Source: Archaeoglobaceae archaeon (GTDB taxonomy: Archaea > Halobacteriota > Archaeoglobi > Archaeoglobales > Archaeoglobaceae). Taken from it: a stretch of DNA of 21,674 bases. Both the position numbers and the translations under genes were made by a program. The notes under the pieces are model-generated. The model had not been told where the DNA came from. It made no database searches and was given only the letters and a program-made list of their open reading frames with translations. The stretch is taken from positions 1 through 21,674 of the forward strand of contig JANXDV010000007.1 of assembly GCA_025058955.1 (NCBI GenBank), in the 5' to 3' direction. Positions 6,468 through 13,739 of the stretch are shown in pieces; the stretch's first letter is position 1, and each line of letters begins with the position of its first letter.

Positions 6468-6852
6468 TCTGTTCCAATCCCTTAAGATCGTATATGTCCA
6501 TACCCTTGGCGTATGTTTCTTCATCCACTCTATATCCTTTTTCAGTCTCTGCCAGATCTGCGAGCCTGAAAAATCTCCATTTTTTCCTCGGAAGCTTCAA
6601 AGCTACAAATTCCTCTGCTCCAAAAACTTCAGAGAACTTTTTAAGCTTTTCAACTTCCTCTTCAGAGATGTAAAGGGGTAAAGAAGTTCTCATCTTTACT
6701 TCAATAGCCAAAAACTTCTCACCATTACCCGCAACTATGTCAGGGCATGGAAAATGCGAAACTCCACTTCCAGCAACTCTAACTGCAGCAAAACCGTGTT
6801 TCCAAAGCTCTTCAATTAAATCTCTTTCGAAACGAGAGCCTTTACTTTTCAT
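6454..6852 (-). CDS. hjc: Holliday junction resolvase Hjc
   Basis: This is an archaeal Holliday junction-cutting nuclease of 132 residues, the normal Hjc length. It starts MKSKGSRFERDLIEEL with the catalytic Glu at residue 9, then VRVAGSG, PDIVAG with Asp38, and FLAIEVKMR with Glu51 and Lys53, forming the PD-(D/E)xK nuclease core. The enzyme acts as a dimer in recombination and fork repair. The start is preceded by an AT box (AAAGTAAATAAC, about 28 nt away) and only a weak purine stretch. Transcription is divergent from the CBS-domain operon. Its stop codon region overlaps the 3' end of the SpoIIM-family gene by 14 nt. Confidence 0.9.
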   Translation of the reverse strand: MKSKGSRFERDLIEELWKHGFAAVRVAGSGVSHFPCPDIVAGNGEKFLAIEVKMRTSLPLYISEEEVEKLKKFSEVFGAEEFVALKLPRKKWRFFRLADLAETEKGYRVDEETYAKGMDIYDLKGLEQIKLE

Positions 6853-6872
6853 ATAAATTCCCTGAAGTTCCC

Positions 6873-6888
6873 AAAGTTATTTACTTTA
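6873..6888 (-). promoter_or_regulatory. AT box upstream of hjc
   Basis: The minus strand reads TAAAGTAAATAACTTT, centred about 28 nt upstream of the hjc ATG at 6852. It lies in the 80-bp divergent gap shared with the CBS-domain gene; for that gene a TGATATA element at 6904-6910 (about 26 nt before 6933) is the better candidate. Confidence 0.4.
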
Positions 6889-6932
6889 CGATCAGAGAAA
6901 GTGTGATATAGTTGCCCATTCAATTTTTCCGC

Positions 6933-7298
6933 ATGAAGATCGGAGAAGCTATGACAAAAACAGTTGTAATGGTGGATCAAAAAACGAAAGTGAAAGATGT
7001 ATGCAAAATAATGGGTGAAAAGAAAATAGGAAGCGTTGTAGTAACAAAAGAGGGAAAACCTTTCGGAATATTCACAGAAAGAGACTTGCTTTCGAAAGTT
7101 TTGCTTTCAGGAAGTCTTGAAGAAGAAGTTGGGAGATACTGCTCCTCGCCTTTGATCGTGGTTTCTCCAAACTATGATGTAAAAGAAGCAGCAAAGATCA
7201 TGGCTGATCTTAAGATCAGGAGACTTCTTGTGATGGAAAATGGAGAAATAAAAGGGATATTCACCGCCTCAGATCTCGTGAGGATCTTAGGTAGGTGA
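6933..7298 (+). CDS. CBS-domain pair protein (putative adenine-nucleotide sensor)
   Basis: This 121-residue protein consists of two CBS motifs and nothing else. CBS1 is MKIGEAMTKTVVMVDQKTKVKDV to GIFTERDLLSKVL; CBS2 is YCSSPLIVVSPNYDVKEAAKIM to GIFTASDLVRILG. The GIFTxxDL signature closes each repeat. Stand-alone CBS pairs usually bind AMP, ATP or SAM and regulate a partner. I chose the ATG at 6933 over the in-frame TTG at 6912, because MKIGEAM is the canonical start of the family and a TATA-like element lies 26 nt upstream. It heads a tight operon with the Cys-rich protein (4-nt gap) and the GNAT enzyme. Confidence 0.85.
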   Translation: MKIGEAMTKTVVMVDQKTKVKDVCKIMGEKKIGSVVVTKEGKPFGIFTERDLLSKVLLSGSLEEEVGRYCSSPLIVVSPNYDVKEAAKIMADLKIRRLLVMENGEIKGIFTASDLVRILGR

Positions 7299-7302
7299 AA
7301 GC

Positions 7303-7506
7303 ATGGATGAAGTTAAATGCATTATCTGTGAAAAGAGTATGAAATTGAGGGATCAAGAAAAAGAATGGAGAGAGTGTTTCTTTTGCAAAAAGCCTGTTTG
7401 CTTTGAAGATCTTCGCTACGTCGGTGTATGGAGAAAAGGACTTTACAGTGAATTTATAGAGGTTGTGCCTATCTGTGGAAACTGTAAGCCAAAGAAATGG
7501 GGGTAA
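7303..7506 (+). CDS. Small Cys-rich (zinc-ribbon-like) protein, function unknown
   Basis: This 67-residue protein has seven Cys: C6xxC9, C25xxC28, C33 and C58xxC61. Three CxxC pairs suggest one zinc ribbon or treble-clef site plus an additional site, or two metals. The rest is charged and soluble. A ribosome binding site (GGTAGGTGA) overlaps the end of the CBS gene, whose stop is 4 nt upstream, so translation is probably coupled. The stop is 4 nt before the GTG of the GNAT gene. I do not recognise a named family. Its place between a nucleotide-sensing-type protein and an acetyltransferase suggests a regulatory or adaptor role, which is inference. Confidence 0.75.
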   Translation: MDEVKCIICEKSMKLRDQEKEWRECFFCKKPVCFEDLRYVGVWRKGLYSEFIEVVPICGNCKPKKWG

Positions 7507-7510
7507 ATTC

Positions 7511-8002
7511 GTGGAATTCGAAAAAATTGTTTTCAAAGACAAATTAGAGAGAGAGATCGTGATAAGAGCTTACGAAGTCAAGGATCATGAAGCTCTGTTA
7601 GAGATGTATTTGAATTACAACCCCGAAGACCGTTCTCTTGGCTTACCACCAGTTGGAAAAAAGGCGATAGAGAATTGGATCAGTTATCTTGAAAAAAAAG
7701 GTTTTTCTATTGTTGCGGAGCATAATGGAAAGATCGTTGGTCACTTAGCGATCGTTGAAGATGAAAAGGATCCAAAAGTTGTGGATCTTGCAATTTATCT
7801 TGCAAGAGAATATCAGAACCAAGGAATAGGAACGCAGATGGTTAAAGCAATCATAGATTTTGCAAAAAGAAAGGGATACAAGAAGATCACTCTCGTCACA
7901 GATCGGCTAAATTGGAGAGCTATAAGGGTTTACAGAAAGTGCGGTTTCAACACAGTTCTCGCAAGCTACGAGCTTTACATGGAGCTTCCTTTAAACTCAT
8001 AA
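7511..8002 (+). CDS. GNAT family N-acetyltransferase
   Basis: This is a 163-residue acyl-CoA-dependent acetyltransferase. The GNAT motif A is clear: VVDLAIYLAREYQNQGIGTQM, with the pyrophosphate-binding QNQGIG at residues 102-107. It is followed by a helix (VKAIIDFAKRKG), the strand KKITLVTD and motif B (NWRAIRVYRKCGFN). The N-terminal RAYEVKDHEALLEMY is a usual GNAT beginning. The start is taken as GTG at 7511, since a GGGGGT SD lies 7 nt upstream and the longer TTG start at 7463 is inside the preceding gene. The substrate is unknown; protein lysine acetylation (Pat-like) is a possibility. Third gene of the CBS operon; its 3' end overlaps the convergent gene by 6 nt. Confidence 0.85.
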   Translation: MEFEKIVFKDKLEREIVIRAYEVKDHEALLEMYLNYNPEDRSLGLPPVGKKAIENWISYLEKKGFSIVAEHNGKIVGHLAIVEDEKDPKVVDLAIYLAREYQNQGIGTQMVKAIIDFAKRKGYKKITLVTDRLNWRAIRVYRKCGFNTVLASYELYMELPLNS

Positions 8003-9037
8003 ACCAAGATAGCTCACAAGCTCCTCAACGCAAACATTCTCTTCCACGAGCTTTTTCATCCTTTTAAGCTTTTCTTCGTTCATCCTAATCCTTCCAAATT
8101 TTTCCTGAATTCTTGAAAGCGTTGTTGCGGTGTCCTCTCTTGAAAGCAAGATCGCGACTCCATGCTGTTCCGCCAGGCTTAAAATTTGACTCGGAGGTTC
8201 TAAATTACCAGTAGCTATAACGCATTTCGCTCCACTTTCGATTGCAAGTGCGATCAAGTCTCCTCTATCTCCTCCTGTAATTAAAGCATAATTTCTCGCA
8301 GATCTAAGATAAGAAAGTGCTGTTTCAGCTTTCATCGCTCCAACGAGGATCTGTTCTACGGTTTCATCTTTTTCTGGCTTTAAAAGATAAATACCTCCAA
8401 GAAGATTTGCGATCTCACTAACTTTTAACCCTACCAATGCTATGTCTCTTGGTATTGCTCCAATTAGCTCAATACCGTTTTTCTTAAACACGTTCTCTGA
8501 GACTAAACTAATGTAAGATCTTTTGTATCCAACAACTTGATTTAAAATGATCTTCTGAAGTCTTTCTTCGAAAAATCTCTTTGCAAATAAGATCTCATCT
8601 ATTACAAAGTCGCTTGAGAACTTTGAGACCATAAGCACCTTTGAGTCGAGCAATTTTGACAAATGGACATCACAAATTCCCAATGATGCTCCTATTAGGT
8701 AAGTGTGCGAGCCTTCGATCAGAACTACTTCTTTGTCCAATTGTCTCTCAAAGCTTTCCAATATTCTTTTTTTCAATTTAGATGGATCTTCTGAGATCAA
8801 AAAGTCGACATAGGGTCTATCAAGGACGATTGCACAAGTATTTTCCAACCCCAAAACTTTCTCTGCAAGTAAAGCGTCCTCATCGCAAATTCTATCGCCA
8901 ATTCTAACCGCGTTTATTCCGAAAGCTTTGAAGTATCCGACATCGTAGCCTCTTTCTTTCAGAATAAGGGCTAAGGACAGAGTTATTCCACTTTTTCCCG
9001 AAAAACTCTCCGTTGAGGAGATCATCAGCTTTTTCAT
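7997..9037 (-). CDS. BioD-like P-loop plus DRTGG-domain protein (phosphotransacetylase N-terminal type, no catalytic domain)
   Basis: This 346-residue protein corresponds to the regulatory half of large phosphotransacetylases. Residues 1 to about 200 are a dethiobiotin-synthetase-like P-loop domain. Its Walker A is changed (SSTESFSGKSG), and VVLIEGSHTYLIGASLGICD forms the Walker B-like region. Residues about 205-320 form the DRTGG domain (ALITGGDRGDLIALAIESGAKCVIATG...LLSREDTATTL). The PTA/PTB catalytic domain is absent. Its ATG overlaps the stop of the acyl-CoA synthetase gene (ATGA) and has a perfect GGAGGTGA ribosome binding site, so the two proteins are made together. It may be a nucleotide- or metabolite-sensing partner of the synthetase; this is inference from context. 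Confidence 0.85.
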   Translation of the reverse strand: MKKLMISSTESFSGKSGITLSLALILKERGYDVGYFKAFGINAVRIGDRICDEDALLAEKVLGLENTCAIVLDRPYVDFLISEDPSKLKKRILESFERQLDKEVVLIEGSHTYLIGASLGICDVHLSKLLDSKVLMVSKFSSDFVIDEILFAKRFFEERLQKIILNQVVGYKRSYISLVSENVFKKNGIELIGAIPRDIALVGLKVSEIANLLGGIYLLKPEKDETVEQILVGAMKAETALSYLRSARNYALITGGDRGDLIALAIESGAKCVIATGNLEPPSQILSLAEQHGVAILLSREDTATTLSRIQEKFGRIRMNEEKLKRMKKLVEENVCVEELVSYLGL

Positions 9038-11082
9038 TTCTTCACCTCCAAAAGCATTCGAAAATCAATTGCAACGCATCCTTTTTCGAAAACTTTCAGT
9101 GGATTGATCTCCATTTCTGAAATAGGATAATCCATGCTTAGCTGAGAGAATTTTAAGATCGTATCGACCAAAGTATCGAGATCAAGCATTTTCTCCCCCC
9201 TTACACCTTTTAGCAATGCAAAAGATTTAACACTTCTTATCATATCATAAGCGTCTTTTCTGCTCAGCGGAGCTATTCTGAAAGAGACGTCTTTGAAAAC
9301 TTCCACATATATTCCTCCAAGTCCAAACATTAAAACATTTCCAAATTGCGGGTCTTTTTTCATTCCGATTATCACTTCTCTACCTCCCTTTACCATCTCC
9401 TGAACAAGAACACCTTCGATCCTTGCATCTGGTATGTAACTCTCAACTTTTGAAATTATTTCGTAAAAACTGGTCTTGACTTCTCTTTTGCCAACATTAA
9501 GCTTCAAGGCTCCAATATCACTTTTATGTATAACATCTGGGGACACGATTTTCATCGCCACAGGATATCCGAGCTTTTCAGCAATTTCTTCTGCTTCTTC
9601 AACTGTCCTCGCAATTCCCCAGCGTGCGGTTGGAATTTTATAACACTCAAGCAATTTCATACCTTCAACACCAACAAATTTAACTCCAGATCTCTCAAAT
9701 TCTGCAAATATTTGATCTGCTTTTGCTTTATCCACATCAAATTTAAGGAATTCTTTTTCGGTGAAGTCAAATCTTGAATACTTCTCTACTGCCCAAATTG
9801 CCTTAACCGCCCTTGTAGGATCGAAGAAATTTGGAATTCGATTTTTTATGAGAATCTCTTCACTTTCCTCATCAATCCCCATAAAACAGCAATAAACTGG
9901 TTTCTGTATAGATAGAACTTTTTCAACTGCTTTTCTAAAATTGATCTGTGCTGTTGGAGCAAGAATTGCTACTATAGAGCCAACATTTCTATCTTTTGCA
10001 ATAATTTCCAATGCTTTGGAAAATCTCTCCGTATCTGCATCTCCCAAAATATCCACGGGGTTGTAAAAATTGGCTGATGGGGGTAAAAATTTCTTTAGTT
10101 CATTTATAGTCTCAAAACTAAACTCCGAGAGCTTTAAACCATAAATTTCAACCGCATCAGATGCCATAACTCCTGGACCACCTGAATTTGTTAGAATTGC
10201 AATGTTGCCAGCACTTTTGTTCTTTGATAAAACAAATGCGAAATCAAAAAGTTCTTCCACATTTTCCGCAACCACGATCCCACTTTGCTCAAAAGCGGTT
10301 TTGTAAACCTCATAACTTCCCGCAAGACTTCCTGTGTGACTTGAAGCTGCTTTAGCACCACTCTCTGTTTTTCCCGCTTTCATGATTACGATCGGTTTCT
10401 TCTTTGAAACTTCTCTTGCAACTTCAACAAACCTTTGCCCATCCTGAATTCCCTCAACATAGAGCATGATCACTTTAGTAGCGGGATCTTTAGCAAGATA
10501 TTCTAAAAAGTCTGATTCAGAAAGAATTGCCTTATTGCCTAAGCTCACGATCTTGCTGAATCCAAATTTTGCCCTTTGTGCCCATAGGATCACGGCCAAT
10601 ATAAAAGCTCCAGATTGACTAAGAAAAGCAACATTCCCAAAATTTGGCGTTATCTCACTAAATGTTGCATTCAAACCGATTTCAGCGTTGATCATACCCA
10701 GGCAATTTGGACCGAGAAGCTTCATCTTATATTTTCTTGCAATCTCTACCAGATCCCTTTCAAGCTTTGCCCCCTCCAGTCCAACTTCTTTAAATCCACC
10801 TGAGATCACAATTACATTCTCGATCCCCCTAATTCCGCACTCTTCAACAACTCTTGGCACCGCTCTTGCAGGAACTGCAATTACAACAAGATCAACGGAT
10901 TCCGGAACTGAAAGAATTGAGGGATAGCATTTTATACCTTCAATTTCATTGTATTTTGGATTTACAGCGTAAAATTTTCCATTAAAATTCTTTAAATTTC
11001 TCAAAAGAACGTTTCCAACTTTTCCTTTTTCGGGAGAAGCTCCGATCAATGCAACGCTTTTGGGATAGAAAAAAACCTCCAT
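9034..11082 (-). CDS. Acetate-CoA ligase (ADP-forming), fused alpha-beta subunits
   Basis: This enzyme makes acid + ATP + CoA from acyl-CoA + ADP + Pi, the archaeal energy-conserving step of peptide, sugar and acid fermentation. The 682-residue chain is an alpha-beta fusion, as known for A. fulgidus ACDs. Residues 1 to about 130 are the CoA-binding Rossmann domain (SVALIGASPEKGKVG, GPNCLGM). Residues 150-290 are the ligase domain with the phospho-carrying His249 in SSHTGSLAGS. The ATP-grasp domain follows from about residue 465 (EEAEEIAEKLGYPVAMKI, HKSDIGALKLNV) with MEINPL near the C-terminus. The substrate (acetate, or branched or aryl acids) cannot be read from sequence. A TATA-like box is centred about 24-26 nt upstream. 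It is first in the operon with the BioD/DRTGG gene. Confidence 0.9.
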   Translation of the reverse strand: MEVFFYPKSVALIGASPEKGKVGNVLLRNLKNFNGKFYAVNPKYNEIEGIKCYPSILSVPESVDLVVIAVPARAVPRVVEECGIRGIENVIVISGGFKEVGLEGAKLERDLVEIARKYKMKLLGPNCLGMINAEIGLNATFSEITPNFGNVAFLSQSGAFILAVILWAQRAKFGFSKIVSLGNKAILSESDFLEYLAKDPATKVIMLYVEGIQDGQRFVEVAREVSKKKPIVIMKAGKTESGAKAASSHTGSLAGSYEVYKTAFEQSGIVVAENVEELFDFAFVLSKNKSAGNIAILTNSGGPGVMASDAVEIYGLKLSEFSFETINELKKFLPPSANFYNPVDILGDADTERFSKALEIIAKDRNVGSIVAILAPTAQINFRKAVEKVLSIQKPVYCCFMGIDEESEEILIKNRIPNFFDPTRAVKAIWAVEKYSRFDFTEKEFLKFDVDKAKADQIFAEFERSGVKFVGVEGMKLLECYKIPTARWGIARTVEEAEEIAEKLGYPVAMKIVSPDVIHKSDIGALKLNVGKREVKTSFYEIISKVESYIPDARIEGVLVQEMVKGGREVIIGMKKDPQFGNVLMFGLGGIYVEVFKDVSFRIAPLSRKDAYDMIRSVKSFALLKGVRGEKMLDLDTLVDTILKFSQLSMDYPISEMEINPLKVFEKGCVAIDFRMLLEVKK

Positions 11083-11100
11083 TGATCTTAAATAACACCT

Positions 11101-11111
11101 AATTTTTTAAA
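11101..11111 (-). promoter_or_regulatory. TATA box of the acyl-CoA synthetase operon
   Basis: The minus strand reads TTTAAAAAATT, centred about 24 nt upstream of the ATG at 11082 with no SD in between. On the plus strand of the same 100-bp divergent gap, TTTTATAA at 11140-11147 is the likely box for the PH-like gene, leaving a short leader. Confidence 0.45.
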
Positions 11112-11182
11112 TTTTTGGATTATAGTCTTGATATTACATTTTTATAAGAAAAGCTTTTTGTTCAAAAAATTCAACGAGCCAT

Positions 11183-11701
11183 ATGGAGCTTGAAATTCCA
11201 GAAAAGATCCTCTTTGAAACAAACGTTTACACTATCGAGAACGATCTAAAAGCAATAACTGGGAAAGTTCGTATAACCGAAGATCGGATCTTATTTGAAA
11301 GTAAAAACGACATAAAGATCGTGTATATCCCAGGTGTTAGAACGATCAGAATTCACAAAGAAGAACACTGGGGATTTCTAACAGCCGGAGCAATATTTTT
11401 GATGACCTCTACTACACTTTATTCCCTCGCTTTAGGAATTAATTCCTTCTTTTCCGCTATTATATTCTTTGTTATTCCAACTGCAATGCTCGGAATAGGT
11501 TTGCTTCTCGTTTATTGGTGGTGGCTGACTCGATCGAATGTTCTAATACTTTCAATGGATTTCGGTAAAGACGTGAGGATTAGGAGCAGTAATCTGAAAG
11601 ATCTTATCGAAATAGCAAACGCAATTGAACTCGTTAGAATTGGAGCTGTAAAAAGATTACCAAAAAAATTTGAAGAAGCTAAAACCTTAAGCTATCTATA
11701 A
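11183..11701 (+). CDS. Membrane protein with a PH/GRAM-like N-terminal domain, function unknown
   Basis: This 172-residue protein opens with a beta-rich part (residues 1-58: KILFETNVYTIENDLKAITGKVRITEDRILFES, VYIPGVRTIRIHK). That part reads like a bacterial/archaeal PH or GRAM-type domain ('G.l.iT..Rl.f...'). Two hydrophobic helices follow (about residues 66-85 and 90-115, ending YWWWL). A second beta/helix segment comes last (VLILSMDFGKDVRIRSSNLKDLIEIANAI), as in the split PH-like domains around TM hairpins. No catalytic motif is seen. It converges on htpX with a 23-nt overlap. The ATG is about 40 nt from the TATA box, without a clear SD. Confidence 0.6.
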   Translation: MELEIPEKILFETNVYTIENDLKAITGKVRITEDRILFESKNDIKIVYIPGVRTIRIHKEEHWGFLTAGAIFLMTSTTLYSLALGINSFFSAIIFFVIPTAMLGIGLLLVYWWWLTRSNVLILSMDFGKDVRIRSSNLKDLIEIANAIELVRIGAVKRLPKKFEEAKTLSYL

Positions 11702-12677
11702 AAGCCAATCTTTTTGGAATTGGTGGGTGAGTGGAGAGAAATTCCTGAATTGGAGAAACTTTTTCTTTCTTTAACCTTTCGATGTCCGCTCTCGTAAAGG
11801 GCTCCGCAACTGCATTGACGAGAGCGTAGATAAATAGCGTCCTAAATTTGCTTTCAGCGATCTCTGCTTTGACTGATGGGTATTTATAATAGAAGTAATG
11901 GATCTTAGCCAAGCTTCTCTGCATAGCTTCTTTTCCTGCAACAAAAACCCCTTCAGTGTCCGCAAAGTATTCTCTAAGTCTGCTGAATGCCAACACTAAC
12001 ACTTGAATTATGAAAGAAACGATCACCGCCAAGATCCCTACAATTGCGAGTTGTGCACCTCTTCTGTCTTCTGCTGAAGATCTGATCAACATGTAGCCCA
12101 AATAGAAGATCAATGAAGGAAGTAAGCCGAGAAGAAGCATGAAGAGATTATCTCTGTGCTTATGATGCCCTATTTCATGCCCAATAACTGCCATAAGTTC
12201 ATCTCTGGAAAGCATGTTTAAAAGAGAGTCTGAGACTGCAACGAACTTTCCTGTTAAGAAATTCCCATAAGCAAATGCATTTGGAGGACTATGCACAACG
12301 ACTGCCTTTGGAGGTTTGACTCTTAGCATTGCAGAGGCTTCATTTACAACCCTCTGCAGTTCTTCACTTTTCTTTGCTCCATAGCTCATGTTGATTATAT
12401 AAGGAGATAGAAGGTAGATCAGAATGTTTATGGCTAAAAGGAATATGAGTAGCGCATAAAGGTCGATCGTTAGACCTGCAAAGACCAAAATCAGGTAGAT
12501 TACACCAGCAGACATGGCAAGAATAAGGATCAGTAGAAGGAGCATTGAAGTGTATAGTGAAAACTTGCCAGCGAATTTCCCGGCTACTTTTGGTGCAACT
12601 GTGCTTGCCAAAGCAAACATTACCACGTATCCAAGTATCGCTAAAACCCAGTAAAGAGGATCGAATATGAGGAACAT
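11679..12677 (-). CDS. htpX: HtpX-type membrane zinc metalloprotease (peptidase family M48)
   Basis: This is a membrane-bound protease for quality control of membrane proteins. The zinc site HEIGHHKHRD starts at residue 167 of the chosen frame, with the third ligand in REYFADTEG. Helices lie at about residues 10-30, 45-70 and 72-95 before the site, and two more follow it (LLGLLPSLIFYLGYML and AIVGILAVIVSFIIQVLVLAF), the normal HtpX layout. The C-terminus LSTHPPIPKRLAFID is also typical. The start at 12677 (MFLIFDPLYW) has TTTTTTAAC centred about 27 nt upstream; the ORF also allows 12710 or 12728, which add a polar extension not expected in the family. The 3' end overlaps the PH-like gene on the opposite strand. 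Confidence 0.85.
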   Translation of the reverse strand: MFLIFDPLYWVLAILGYVVMFALASTVAPKVAGKFAGKFSLYTSMLLLLILILAMSAGVIYLILVFAGLTIDLYALLIFLLAINILIYLLSPYIINMSYGAKKSEELQRVVNEASAMLRVKPPKAVVVHSPPNAFAYGNFLTGKFVAVSDSLLNMLSRDELMAVIGHEIGHHKHRDNLFMLLLGLLPSLIFYLGYMLIRSSAEDRRGAQLAIVGILAVIVSFIIQVLVLAFSRLREYFADTEGVFVAGKEAMQRSLAKIHYFYYKYPSVKAEIAESKFRTLFIYALVNAVAEPFTRADIERLKKEKVSPIQEFLSTHPPIPKRLAFIDSLRF

Positions 12678-12751
12678 GCTTAATTTTGAATTTCTACTGT
12701 TAAAAAACATTTCGGAGTGTTTTAGCATTGCAATAAAATTGTTTTAAAAAT

Positions 12752-12798
12752 AATTTTGATTCACAAAAAATTTATAAAAATTTCTTTAACAAATGAAT
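12752..12798 (-). terminator. T-rich terminator region after hisG
   Basis: After the hisG stop the minus strand runs into several T tracts (AAATTTTTATAAATTTTTTG, then further T4-T5). This fits an archaeal U-tract terminator without a hairpin. The 12678-12798 gap holds this and the htpX promoter region only. Confidence 0.35.
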
Positions 12799-13707
12799 TC
12801 AATCTCCAAAGGTTATTACTGGTGTAGTCCCAATCCTCTTAGCCCCCATGCTCCTAAGCGTAGGCTTGAGGAACTTCACCCTCGCTTTATCAACAATTAT
12901 GTGCACCGCTGCAGCACCTTTTGCGAGTGGAGAAATGGTTGGATCAAAGCCTTGTGAAGTCAGATACTCAATTATTTTTTCCAAATTATCCCTCTCCGGA
13001 ACGTTGAAATAAAGACTGACGAGGTTTTTCGACTCAATTACCTCTTTTATATCCGTTAGCAAATTTTCAAGAACTTCTCTCTTTTCTTTCTCCTTCAATG
13101 ATTCTCTATTAGCTATAAAAACCGATTTTACCTGATCGTTTAGCACATCGATTATTCTACATTTGTTCTCCTTCAAAGTTGTCCCAAATTCCGTGACCTC
13201 TATGATCAAATCCGCTTCTGGTATTGGTGGTAAAATGGATGCTTCAGTCTTTCCAATTGGATCGAAAACGACCGCATTCAGCTTGTTCTTCTTCGCATAC
13301 TCCTTCGCTATTTCAGGAAATTCTGAGGCTATGAAGACTTTTCTATTTCCCACAATGGCTTTAAAATCTTCAATGCTATTTACTTCAGGATAAACTTCTT
13401 CTGAAACTGCCACGACAAGCTTTGTTGGACGAAGAGGTAGATAATCCAGCAGAACAACATTTTCAAGATCCATCTTAAGTTTCCAGTTCTCAAGAATGTC
13501 TCCTCCAGTGATCGCTCCATCTCCTTTTCCAAGCTCGATGTATAAGGGCATTATTTGTGGTCTAACCTGTTTGAAGATCAGCATTGGATGATCTACATCG
13601 ATCAGATATCCCCTTTCACTCTTTCCAAGCTTGTAGCCAGCGGTGATCAACGCATCCCAGATCGGTTTCTCGAGATGACCGTCAGGGAAGTATACTTTGA
13701 CGAGCAT
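12799..13707 (-). CDS. hisG: ATP phosphoribosyltransferase HisG, long form with C-terminal regulatory domain
   Basis: This enzyme catalyses the first step of histidine biosynthesis (ATP + PRPP). The 302-residue length fits the long form. Residues 1-~215 are the catalytic periplasmic-binding-like fold, with VRPQIMPLYIELGKGDGAITGGDILENW matching the 'vRa.DIP.yVe.G..DlGItG.D' element, then LVVAVSEEVYP. Residues ~220-302 are the ACT-like HisG_C domain (LVSLYFNVPERDNLEKIIEYL, GAKRIGTTPVITFGD), the site of feedback inhibition by histidine. HisZ is therefore not needed. No other his genes are near. It starts only 32 nt after fdhD but has its own palindromic AT box, and no SD precedes the ATG. Some catalytic-domain residues diverge from the bacterial consensus. 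Confidence 0.85.
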   Translation of the reverse strand: MLVKVYFPDGHLEKPIWDALITAGYKLGKSERGYLIDVDHPMLIFKQVRPQIMPLYIELGKGDGAITGGDILENWKLKMDLENVVLLDYLPLRPTKLVVAVSEEVYPEVNSIEDFKAIVGNRKVFIASEFPEIAKEYAKKNKLNAVVFDPIGKTEASILPPIPEADLIIEVTEFGTTLKENKCRIIDVLNDQVKSVFIANRESLKEKEKREVLENLLTDIKEVIESKNLVSLYFNVPERDNLEKIIEYLTSQGFDPTISPLAKGAAAVHIIVDKARVKFLKPTLRSMGAKRIGTTPVITFGD

Positions 13708-13724
13708 AATGAATGCTAAACGGA

Positions 13725-13736
13725 CTTTTTAAAAAG
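13725..13736 (-). promoter_or_regulatory. Palindromic TATA box of hisG
   Basis: CTTTTTAAAAAG is a perfect palindrome centred about 24 nt upstream of the hisG ATG (13707) and just after the fdhD stop (13740). It gives hisG a promoter separate from fdhD and fits a leaderless start. Confidence 0.45.
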
Positions 13737-13739
13737 GTT

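Noticed and set aside
6912..6935. Upstream TTG start for the CBS protein
   Set aside because: It adds seven residues before the canonical MKIGEAM start, and the TATA-like element at 6904-6910 would overlap the leader.
7463..7510. Upstream TTG start for the GNAT enzyme
   Set aside because: It lies inside the Cys-rich gene without an SD, whereas the GTG at 7511 has GGGGGT 7 nt upstream and fits family length.
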